Positions 21,457-31,098 of a DNA stretch of 64,000 bases are shown in pieces (the first letter of the stretch is position 1; every line of letters starts with the position of its first letter). This DNA is from Heterocephalus glaber (taxonomy: Eukaryota; Chordata; Mammalia; Rodentia; Bathyergidae): the NCBI RefSeq assembly GCF_000247695.1, contig NW_004624741.1:32742466-32806465 (forward strand), given 5' to 3'. Below the pieces are notes generated by a model. It had not been told where the DNA came from and did not search any database. It saw only the letters and a program-made list of their open reading frames with translations. The translations under genes and the position numbers were made by a program.

Positions 21457-21529
21457 TTTTTTTTTTCTTTTTTTTTTTGTACCAGGGATTGAACTCAGGT
21501 CTTTCTGCTTACAGTGCAGGGGGTGGTCA
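21457..21529 (-). mobile_element. ID-type SINE, antisense
   Basis: Poly-T followed by GTACCAGGGATTGAACTCAG, the reverse complement of the ID B-box end. An 11-bp TSD TGAGAAATTCC lies at 21,446-21,456 and 21,530-21,540. The sister flank at about 30,450-30,460 holds a single copy (TGAGAAATTC) without the SINE. Confidence 0.9.
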
Positions 21530-21956
21530 TGAGAAATTCCATGTTGAGTTGAATCCATTGAACTAGTTATCTTTTTACATGAGGATATCTCTCTATCACT
21601 TTCTGTCTCCCGAAATCTCCCTTTTTAAAAAATCCCCTACTTCCATTCATTGATTGTCATGTTCTATAGTCATGTAGAGAAGGTTGTGTGGTCTCTTGCA
21701 TTTAGGGTACTGCTTTCAGAAACGTTGTGTAAGATGACTTGGCCTCATGTTTCTTTTCAGTCCAGAAGATTGAGGGATGCTGGGTCTCAGTAGGACATGG
21801 TAGAACTTGACAGAGGCAAAGTGGCACACAGTGGCTGTGAATTTCTGTGGGGGCAGAGGCCATCAAATGGAGGGCTTCTGGGGAATTAATTATCTTCATC
21901 CTCAATTTTGCATTGGAAAATTCATGTAACATCTTTCTCTATTTTAACAACATTCT

Positions 21957-22135
21957 TTTTTTTTTTTTNNNNNNNNNNNNNNNNNNNNNNNNNNNNNNNN
22001 NNNNNNNNNNNNNNNNNNNNNNNNNNNNNNNNNNNNNNNNNNNNNNNNNNNNNNNNNNNNNNNNNNNNTTACCAGGGATCTGCCTTGAGCTTGCAAGGTA
22101 GGTGGCAGCACCACTGAGCTAAATCCCTGACCCTA
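21957..22135 (-). mobile_element. ID-type SINE, antisense, containing an assembly gap
   Basis: Poly-T at 21,957-21,968, then the N run, then TTACCAGGGATCTGCCTTGA and an ID A-box end (CACTGAGCTAAATCCCTGAC). The sister flank at about 30,865 lacks the insertion, so it postdates the duplication. The gap hides part of the SINE or whatever else lies there. Confidence 0.8.
21969..22068. other. Assembly gap, 100 N
   Basis: Exactly 100 N bases, the conventional placeholder for a gap of unknown size. It directly follows a poly-T run, a usual place for short-read assembly to break. Confidence 0.99.
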
Positions 22136-22395
22136 ATTAAAGAACTTTTAAGCACGCTGCTGAGTCTTGTTGGGTTCCTTCACATTTTTTTATGCTTCCA
22201 CCACCACTTTCTACTTTAGAAGACTTAGATCAGGAAACAGTGCCACCATGCTCCCTCTCCAACTCTGGCACTCACCATTCCTCTTCATTCTCTACAGTTT
22301 TGGCTTCTGTAAGTAGCTCAGAGAAAGAAAACACTGTATTATTACCATATTCTGTCAGCTTATTAAACACCTATCAGCAGTCCACAAAATTTTTG

Positions 22396-24900
22396 GCTAT
22401 TTTATTTAATAAATACATAAATTAATGTCTAGATTCACTTGTAAGTGACATTTCTGTCACTTATCATATAAAGTCTGTTATTTTTTTCTCCCCTAATTTT
22501 TCCAACACTCTAATCTTGGTCAAAAATTTCACTTGGCTCAATCTGTGTCTCCATCATCATTTAAGACACTAGGACACCAATTTTATATTCCATTTTGCTG
22601 TATTTTACCTAACAGTCAGTGCAATGCTTCATGCATACTAGAGGAGTAGTTTGCTGAGGTGATTATTATTTTCTCCTCTCCTCATGGGGACTTTTGCTAT
22701 TGGTTTTTCTTTTGCCACTGACTTGAAAAATGCATACAATTTTCACTCTTCATTGTTTTAAGATCTGAAATCTAGTGGTGGTAGAGGGCTGGGGGTAATA
22801 ATTAGATTTTAAAAAATAGATTTGAGAAAAGTTTCTCCTCAGTGATTCCATTTTGGTTCCTATGATCTTACTGCATGAGACCAAGAGGAGCACACACTCA
22901 CCTGGTAAGGGAGAGAGTCTCTGCAATGATCCTGCAAGGAATTCACTGGAGGGGAAAGAATGAACTCTCCTGTTCAAGAACAATCCTGCTCTACTCACTC
23001 ACCTTAAGGTGGAAAAGGCAGAGGAAGATGAGTAAGAGGCCAGTGGAGGAAAGTCAGCTGGCTCCACTGATGCAGGTTCTCTTCAGACCCTGGGTTTCAT
23101 GGAGAGCAAGGTGGGAATGATCAGAATCCAGGCAGGAGAGAGAGTGTTTAGTAGAGGTCTCCTGAGGGTGCCTGGCTTGGCTCCTCTGAGACATGAGCTA
23201 GTGTAAGGAGACATTAATTCAGGGCCTGTGTGCAGAGATGAGCACTCTACAGGGAATTAACCTCCTGATTTGTTTGTCTGTAGAACCATCTGGCTCTGAG
23301 GAATATGCCTGAATAAACTGAAGACAAGATTCTGATACAAGAAAATTATCATTCAAAAGGACTGACATAAAGTCTGTGAATGCCTGGTGTTGTTCTCTCT
23401 CTTCCTATCAAGTATGTGCATTGGGTGGGCTGATGCCAGTCATAGGGGAATTTTTGTTTAAAGATATGAGAGTTAATTACATATGAGCAGCATGCCTTAA
23501 GTGTGAGCATCATTTCTGTAGAAAAATGAGAAGCATTATCTGGTTACCTGTTTATTTTCTTGCAATGGGACAAATTTATGGCAGTGTTATGAAATGTTTT
23601 ACATGATAATACCATTTTTCTTGGAGTGAGCTTTCTTCACCATAGGAAATGATTTCAAGCAGCTGTTGCCAGACTCAAGCAATAGCCCCAGGATCTTTGT
23701 ATCCTAAACAAAGTATTGAGCAGAACATACAGAAGTAGCAAGAGTGGCAGAAACTTATTAAAAAACAAAGTATACTGAGAGCCTGAGTAGGCTTATGAGT
23801 GAACTCAAGAGTCAAGAGTTTGACTAAAGCAGCCTTGTTTGCTTTAGATTTGTGGTATATTTAGAAATGTTTCCTAGATCTTTGGGTGGGACTTGGTGAT
23901 TGTGGATCTAACTAATTTAGAGCTTCCACCTTGACTTTGAGAGCAGGTGTTTTTAACTTTATATGGCCTAGATGAAACCGGTGTGGCTGGCAAAGCCTGT
24001 GGTGTGTGTGTGACATCTACCATGCTATTGATATTATAATGACCATAGGTAATATTATAATTGCCCCAGATTTCTCTGAAGCATTTAGCATGCATGCTGC
24101 CTGGGCTCAGGGCAGAGGTCAAGAAGTGTGACAAGGGCAGGAGCAGATTTTTCAGGCTCACTCCAGGATGTTATGGTGATGTGGTGAGAGCAGGGTGCTC
24201 CTGTGGCCTCCATGAGGCAGATGGCATCCTGAGTGTCAACAGTCTAAGGCCTGCATGTCTCCCACACTGGCTGCCTGGTGATTCCCATCACTGTGGTCCA
24301 GGCTTGCAATGGTGCTATTTACTATGCTCAGAGAACTTCAGAGAAGTTTGTGTTCAACACCTGTTGACCACAGTGCCTTTTCCACCCCATGGGGACTGCA
24401 GATGACCTTGTGTTCTCTACTTTCAGAATATTTCCTTCATGTCTTTTCTTATCCAGAACTCCCACTGCTTTCTGGATTGTTCTACTAATCCAGTCTCTTC
24501 TTCCCAATCATTAGCAGTCAGAATCTGTGTGTAGCATAGTCTGCCCTCAGAGTTCCCTTTAGAGGGCTGGATGTGTGTTAGGGTGCTGAAGATGCTTTGG
24601 GGCTCACTGGACTGTCTGAAGCTGAGACCCCTTCTTTCTGTGAAGAGAGTTATGCTCACCTCCACTCTCTCTGTTTGAGACAAAGTGTCTTTGTGCATAA
24701 TTAGTTTAAGGGCTGCAGTAGTTGAGAACTGAAAATTCTAGAGTTAAGCTTCCAAAAGCCCTTTGTTAATTCCACTTTAAACTATTGGATGAGGTTAATG
24801 AAGAGAGAAAGGAGCAAATTTCTTTTTTTGTGCCATGTGACTGCTGGCAAATGTCTTTGCTAATTTTGAGGGCTAATTTTGGACTGTGTGAAGAATGTGT
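22396..24900. other. Left part of duplication unit 2, no gene seen
   Basis: The unit boundary is about 22,396. The part 22,915-23,600 pairs with 12,790-13,435. The stretch 23,665-23,825 is the reverse complement of 36,487-36,625 at visibly high similarity, so it is a repeat of unknown family. 23,830-24,900 has a minus-strand frame of 91 codons and a plus-strand frame of 114 codons, neither recognisable. No gene is supported. Confidence 0.45.
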
Positions 24901-24904
24901 TTTT

Positions 24905-25612
24905 TTCCCACTAACTTTATTGGTGCATTTTAGGTACACAATACAGTGACATTCATCATTGGAAATTTGTACCGTTACATAATATATCTTGATTTTTTTT
25001 TTATTTTTTCCTTATTCCCCTGCCTTCCCTTCCACCCTTCCACCCCAACCTATTTACAAAGACTTTGTTTCCATTTTTTGGTTTTCTCATATTAATTCCA
25101 CTCCCTTTTTTCCTTTCCCCAACCCCTCCAACTTCCCCTTTCCCTCTGGACTTTTTCTTCCTATTTCACATTATCTATTAGGCCTTTTGATCCTTATTTA
25201 CACTTTCAATTTCTCACATCAGAGAAACTATTTGGTATTTCTACATGTGTGTCATATTTATTTCACTCAAGAATATCTCCTCAATGCGCATCCATTTAGC
25301 TATAACTGTCTCTAGTTTCTCATTCTTTATGGCTGAGTAGTACTACAGTTTAGAAAAAAACCTTTTTCTTTATCCAGACTCCCGTTGATGGGCAGTTGGT
25401 CTGTTTCCAGGTTTTAGTTATTACAAACTGTGCTGCTATGAACATGGGTGCACATATATCACTGTGATATGATGATTTTTAATTCTTTGTGGAAGATAGA
25501 TACCCAGCAGGGGAATAGCTGGGTCAAATGGAACCTTTAATCCTAGTTCTTTGAAGTATCTCCATACTGATTTCCAAAATGGTTGCACCAGTCTACACTC
25601 ACACCAATAGTG
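24905..25612 (-). mobile_element. 5'-truncated L1, 3' end, antisense
   Basis: Starts with ACTTTATTGGTGCATTTTAG (3'UTR end), then the pyrimidine-rich 3'UTR (25,010-25,150), the ORF2 stop region (TTTCTCACATCAGAG at 25,210) and the ORF2 C-terminus to about 25,612, where it is truncated. Confidence 0.88.
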
Positions 25613-26085
25613 GAGCAGGGTTCATCCTTTTATTTTCTATGAAAGCAACTCTAGGTAGTTAATTTATTCTGTTTGGGATTAAGAAGACTGAGTCTACTAA
25701 GATATTGTCTGAGGTGTATGATATCATATTTTGAGATGTATATGCATTGAAATTAACATATTCATCACCTCACACACTTACAGCAAGTCTTAATTCTTCC
25801 ACTTAGAAGCACTTTAGAATAGCAGACATCAAACCACACTGTACTGTACTTCTAAACCAAAAGAAACTGTGCAGAATAACTCACTCTTAAAGACTAAATA
25901 AAGCAAGTAAGTGATGACTATTCTAGATCTTTTCTGGGTATCTCTATACATTATGCATTTTTGAAAATAAAGGTGACAAGACCACATGTACTGTTTTGTA
26001 ACCTGCTGTTTCATTTAATAGAGTGTGGTGGAAACCTCAGTCAATTCGTGTCAAAAGGACGAACTGTTAATGATAAAACTAATAT
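25613..26085. other. Unassigned AT-rich sequence
   Basis: No gene or clear repeat. The phrase near 25,720-25,790 (TTGAGATGTATATGCATTGA) looks like degenerate L1 3'-end sequence. Confidence 0.35.
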
Positions 26086-27372
26086 CTCTTTTTTGCATTA
26101 ACCTAATTGTCTCCTTCCTATCTTCTCCCCTTCATTCCCTTCCCCTTGTTAAATAATAGTCTCTCTTCTACATTGGTGTTATCATTTATAGATTTCACAT
26201 ATTAAGAAAAACACACAAGACTTGTCTTTCTGTCTGGTTTATTTCATTTAGTGTGATGATCTCCAGTTCCATCCACTTTCTAGCTAGACATAATTCCATT
26301 CTTCTTTATGGCTGAATAGTACTACATCATGTAGATGTACCACATTTTGATCCTCATTCATCTATTTATGAGTGCCTATGCTGGTTTCACCTCTTGACTA
26401 TTGTAAATGTTGCTGCAAGAAACATGGGTGTGCAGGTGTCCTTATAGTATGCTAACTTTAGTTCACTTGGGTATATTCCAAGAAGTGGTATATTTGGGCC
26501 ACATGGAGTTCTACTTTTAGATTTCTGAGGAACCTCCATACTGATTTCCATAGGGGCTGTGCTAATTTACATTTCCAGCAGCAGCATAGAAATGTTTCTT
26601 CCCCCTTTCCCACATCCTTTCCAAAATTTATTTTTTCTGTATTCTTGACAATAGCCATTCCAACTAGGGTGACATAGAATCTCAATGTAGTTTTTTTTTT
26701 TTGGTACTGGGAATTGAACTCAGGTCCTCTCACTTCCCAGCCAGGCACTGCACTGCTAAGCTACATCCCTGGCCCTCAATATAGTTTTGATTTGCATTTC
26801 CCTAATGGCTAAAGACATTGACGATTTTTTCATATACATACTGTCCACTGAAACTTCATTTGAGAAGTGTCTGTTCATTTGCCCATAAATAAATTGAGCT
26901 ATTTGATTTTTCATGTTAGGTTTTTTTGTTCTTTATATATTTGAGGTATTAATCTTTTGTCAGAAAAGTAGATGCCAAAGATTTTCTCCCATTCTATAGG
27001 CTGTCTCTTCAATCTATTGGTTGCTTCCCTTGATGTGCAGAAACTTTTTAATATTTATGTTTCCATTTGTTTATTCTTGTTATTATTTCCTGTATTATGG
27101 ACATCCTATTAAATAAGGCTTTGCCCATGGCTATGACTTTATGTGTTTCCCCTATATTTTCTTGTAGCAGTTTTAAAGTTTCAGGTTTTACACTTAGGTT
27201 TTTGATCCATTTGAATTGATTTTTGTACAGGGTATGAGATAGCTCTCTAGTTCCAATATTCTACATATGGTTATCTAGTTTTCCCAGCAAAATTTGGTAA
27301 AAAGGCTTTTACCCAATGTATTTTACCCCCTTTGTCAAGTGTCAGATGGCTGCAGTAGTATGAGCTTGTTTC
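26086..27372 (-). mobile_element. Old L1, 3' portion, antisense
   Basis: A 3'UTR remnant at 26,086-26,170, then the ORF2 C-terminus in antisense: the CCAGTTCCATCCACTTTCTA-type region (26,263), the TTTATGGCTGAATAGTACTA motif (26,305) and on to the RT thumb region near 27,360. Divergence from the 5.5-kb copy is high. An ID SINE interrupts it at 26,688-26,777. Confidence 0.85.
26688..26777 (-). mobile_element. ID-type SINE, antisense, nested in L1
   Basis: Poly-T then GGTACTGGGAATTGAACTCA and the A-box end GCTAAGCTACATCCCTGGCC. A CTCAATGTAG/CTCAATATAG direct repeat on the two sides (about 26,679 and 26,777) is its TSD. Confidence 0.88.
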
Positions 27373-27373
27373 T

Positions 27374-28800
27374 TTTTTAAATAATAAAAAAAATTACTAC
27401 AATTTTTCAGTACAAAATGATTATAATCATGGAGAGTTGGCACAGGTACATAACACCTTTATTCTTTCTACTTTCTTTTTCCCTCTCTCTTCCATCTCTC
27501 TCCATCTCCCTGTCCCCTTCCTATTTGCAAGTGATCTGCCTCCCCATTTTCTATTATCTATCTTTTATTTTTTTTCTTAGAATTACTTGTACTTTGGGTT
27601 TCTCATATAAGAGAAGCCATGCTATATTTAAGCTTGCTTGTCTGGTGTATTTCACTTCACATTATAACAAGGTATATCCATTTTTCTACAAATGACTCAA
27701 ATTTATTCTTCTTTATAGCACAATAGTAGTCCATTGTGTATTAATACAGTGCTACATTTTCTTCATCTACTAATGGTATTTATCAATTTTCTTCATCTAC
27801 TAATTTGTGGATGGATATATAGATTTAGTTATTATGAATTGCGCTACTATATATAAGGGTATACATGTATCAGTGTAATATGATATCTTTAACTTTTTGT
27901 AGAATCTAGGAGGGAAAAAGCTGGGTCAAGTGGAATTTCTATTGTTAGTTTAAAAACTAATTTCCATAGTGGTTGTACAAGTGAGTTTACATTCCTACCA
28001 AGAATGGATTATTCTTGTTTTTATAGGACCTTGAGGTATATCATTAGGTTACTTATTTGGGCTTCCTCTGTTTTTCTGATGTGGACATTCATAGGTACAA
28101 ACTTTCCTCTTAGGACTGCTTTCATTGTGTACCATAGGTTGTGGTATGTTGTACTGAGATTATTGTTGATTCAAGAAAATCCCTTTAATTTTTTCTTTGA
28201 TTTCTTCGGTGACCATCTGAATATTGAAGACTGTGTTATTTAATGTCTATGTATTAGTAAAATGTCTGTAGTTTCTATTGCCATTGTTTTCTAGTTTCTG
28301 TGCATTATGATCTGGTACCCTACATGGGATAATTTTGATTCTTTTGTATTTATTTAAGCCAGTTTTATAGGCCGATATGTGGTCTCTTTTGAGGATAGCT
28401 TCATGTTCTGCTGAGAAAAATGCATATTGTGTCATAGTAGGGTAGAACACCCTGTAAATATCCATTTGTAGATATCCATATTTTGAAGGTGAAGTTCAGC
28501 TCTGATAGTTCTTTTTTGATTTTTTTTCTACTTGATCTGTCTGAAATTCCCCCATTATTATTGTGTTTGTGTTCATTTATTATTTTCTGTCCAGAAGTGC
28601 TCGTTTTATGAAGTGGGCTGATATGGAAATTGATGCATATGTATCAATTGTTATCTCTTCTTGTTTAATTGTTCCTTGAACTAATATGCTGTGACCTTCT
28701 TTGGCTCATCTAATCTGTTTTGGATTGAATCCCACCTTGTCTGAGAATAATATTGCTACCCTTGCTGCTTTTGGTGTCCTGATTCACTGAGAACTGTATC
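27374..28800 (-). mobile_element. L1 antisense, internally deleted (pairs with 13.4-14.8 kb)
   Basis: 3'UTR at 27,374-27,540, ORF2 C-terminus to about 28,012, then directly ORF2 endonuclease sequence (28,015-28,790), the same junction as at about 14,105. A shared internal deletion and flanks imply that this is the duplicated copy of the same L1. On the minus strand the endonuclease end is readable in part (HISAYKTGLNKYKRIKIIPC at 28,247-28,465). Confidence 0.78.
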
Positions 28801-28804
28801 CCAT

Positions 28805-29184
28805 CCTTTGTTTTTTACTTAGGAATTCTTTGACTATTCTGTATTTTCTGATTCCATATGAATTTTAGGATTCTTTTCTCTTGCTCTGTGAAGAATGTCA
28901 TTAGAATTTTGATGGGGATTGCATTGAATCAGCAGACTGCTCTGGTAATATGGCCATTTAACTGATATTTATTCTGCCAGTCTATGAAAATGGAAAGTCA
29001 TTCTATCTTATGGTGTTCACCTCAATTTCCTACTTCAGTGTTCTGAAACTTTCATTGTACAGTTTTTTTTATCTTCTTCTTTATACTGATCCTTAGATAT
29101 TTTATTTTTCAAGATATTGTGAATAACATTATTTTCTGATTTCCTTCTTAGCAAATTTTTAGTGCATTCGAAATCTATTGAAAC
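28805..29184 (-). mobile_element. L1 ORF2 C-terminal piece, antisense (pairs with 19.7-20.1 kb)
   Basis: Collinear with 19,690-20,095. The join to the endonuclease piece at about 28,800 lacks the ~4 kb that separates the equivalent parts in unit 1, so that stretch was deleted here, or gained there. Confidence 0.7.
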
Positions 29185-29262
29185 TTTTTTTTCCCACAGT
29201 ATTGGATCTTACACTTCCCAAGCAGGTGTGGTGTCACTAAGCTACATCCCTGCCCAGCTATT
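29185..29262 (-). mobile_element. ID-type SINE, degraded, antisense
   Basis: Poly-T (29,186-29,192) then a worn ID 3' half ending CACTAAGCTACATCCCTGCC. It sits in the L1 just downstream of OR pseudogene 2. Confidence 0.7.
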
Positions 29263-29300
29263 GACTTTTTAATGTTGACCTTATATCCTGCATCTGGCAT

Positions 29301-30233
29301 TTAAGACTTAATCTCATGCTGAGATTGCAAGATCCTCTTCCAGGCTCTCTTCACATCCTTGTTTCTCAGGGTGTAGGTGAGTGGGTTGAGCACTGGGGTG
29401 ATAATGTAGTAGAAGAATTACATGAACTTGGCCTGTGTTCTGTGCATAGGAGGCTGGAGGTACATGTAGATGGCAAGACCAAAGTACAAGGTGCCCACCA
29501 TCAAGTGGGAACTCCAGGTACTAAGTGCCTTGTGCATGCCTCAGCTGAAGGTATCTTCAGTATAGCCCTGGCAATGAAGGTGTAGGAGATGATGACCATC
29601 AGGGGAACCAACAGTGCCAAAAGGATGGCTCCTATAACCAGTGCCAGCTCATTATGAGAGCTGTTCCCATAGGCCAGCTTGATAAGCACAGACACCTCAC
29701 TGAAGAAGCGGTCAAGGGTGTGGTGCCCACAGAGCAGGAGCTGGATGGTGAGTGTGGCTTGAATCAGAGAATTGGCCAGGCCACTTGTCCAGGAGGCAGC
29801 TCCCGTCTACACATATATAGGGATGCATGATGAGGGTGTACTGGAGGGGCCAGCAGATGGCCACATAGTGACCAATGGCTGTCACAGCCAGCAGGGGATG
29901 TTTGATGCAGCCCGTTAGGTGAAAGAGATAAAATTTTGTGATGCAGCCCCAGGCAGCAATCGTTTGTCTGATTGTCACAGGTTGGCCAAAAGCTGAGGAA
30001 CAATGCTGCATGTCACACCAAGGTCCAGCAGAGAGAGTTTGTCCAGGAAGAAGTACATGGGTGCCTGAAGTCTGGGGTCCACCACGGAGAAGAGAATGAT
30101 GGAGCTGTTCCCCACCAGAATGAGGATGTAGGAGACCAGGACCACTTCAGAGAGGAGCCTCTCCAGCCATGGGAACTCTGAGAAGCCAAGCAGGAAAAAA
30201 GTATTTGGGAAAACTCACATTTTCCCTTCCCAT
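29301..30233 (-). pseudogene. Olfactory receptor pseudogene 2 (family-2-like)
   Basis: Second OR copy, closest to copy 1. The initiator ATG is kept at 30,233-30,231, but the frame is lost by codon ~10 (an extra base in the T-rich stretch at about 30,200). On the minus strand one can read PMYFFLDKLSLLDLGV-like TM2 in one frame, a stop after NL near 29,975, AIGHYVAICWPLQYTLIMHP (TM3 end; Asp of DRY also changed to Gly) and, in further frames, LVIGAILLALLVPLMVIISY (TM5), and a C-terminus ending ILQSQHEIKS with TAA at 29,303-29,301. TM6 is interrupted near 29,505-29,540. At least four frame or stop lesions: clearly dead, and more decayed than the copy at 59 kb. Confidence 0.9.
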
Positions 30234-31098
30234 GGCACCTGCTTTATATACGCCTAGAAGGAAAGAGCCAACATTTGAAGATTTGCAGCATTTTTCAATT
30301 TTAATAATTTCATGGCAACACCCTCAACTTTTCAGTTTATTTGGGTAATAAAAATTCCCATAACAGTGCAGAAAAGTTCTTGAATGTATAGATAATATTA
30401 CCCTACCCTGCGACTTGAAAGTCAGAATAAAATTAGACAAAGAAATGATGAGAAATTCTATGTAGAGCTGAATCTATTGAACCAGTTATCTCTTTATATG
30501 AGGATATCTCTCTATCACTTTCTTTCTGTCTCTGCAACTCCTCTTGTTTTTTTATCTCCTACTTCCTTTCATCGATTGTCATGTATTATACTGATGTACA
30601 AAGGGCCATGTGGTCCTTTACATTTAGGGCACTGCTTTCAGGATTGTTGTGTAAGATGACTACCTCAAGTTTCTTCTCAGTCCAGAAGGGTGAGGAATCC
30701 TGGGTCTCAGGAATCAGTGGAGGTTGAGAGAGGCAAAGTGGATCAGTGTGGCTGTGAATTTCCATGGGGGAGGGGCCATCAAATGAGGTCCTTCTGGGGA
30801 ATTAAGTATCATCACCACCACTTTTACATTGGAAAATTCATGTAACATCCTTCTCTATTTAAACAACTTTCAAGTACACTGCTTAGTCTTGTTGCATGCC
30901 TTCACATTTGTTTTTTGCTCCCACCACCACTTTCTACTTTACAAGATTGATGGCAGGAAATACAGCATTCGTGCTCTCTCTCCAACTCTGGCACTCATCA
31001 TTCCCCTACATTCTCTACAATTTTTGCCTCTATAAATAGCTCAGAGAAAGAAAATACTATATTATTTGCAATAATTTGTTGGTTTATTGAACACATAT
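30234..31098 (-). repeat. Duplicated OR upstream flank, copy 2
   Basis: Partner of 21,231-22,372. It has empty sites for both SINEs found in copy 1 (TGAGAAATTC once at about 30,450; uninterrupted AACAACTTTCAAG at about 30,862), showing the order duplication first, SINEs later. Confidence 0.85.

Larger units (their letters stand above)
21231..22395 (-). repeat. Duplicated OR upstream flank, copy 1
   Basis: Collinear with about 30,234-31,121, the upstream flank of OR pseudogene 2, at high similarity apart from two SINE insertions present only here. Copy 1 ends within the first ~23 bp of the hAT transposon that follows copy 2. No promoter element can be claimed with confidence, although OR promoters would be expected in such flanks. 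Confidence 0.85.

Noticed and set aside
21847..22117. Open frames running through the N gap
   Set aside because: They are open only because N codons cannot be stops; the region is OR flank plus SINE.
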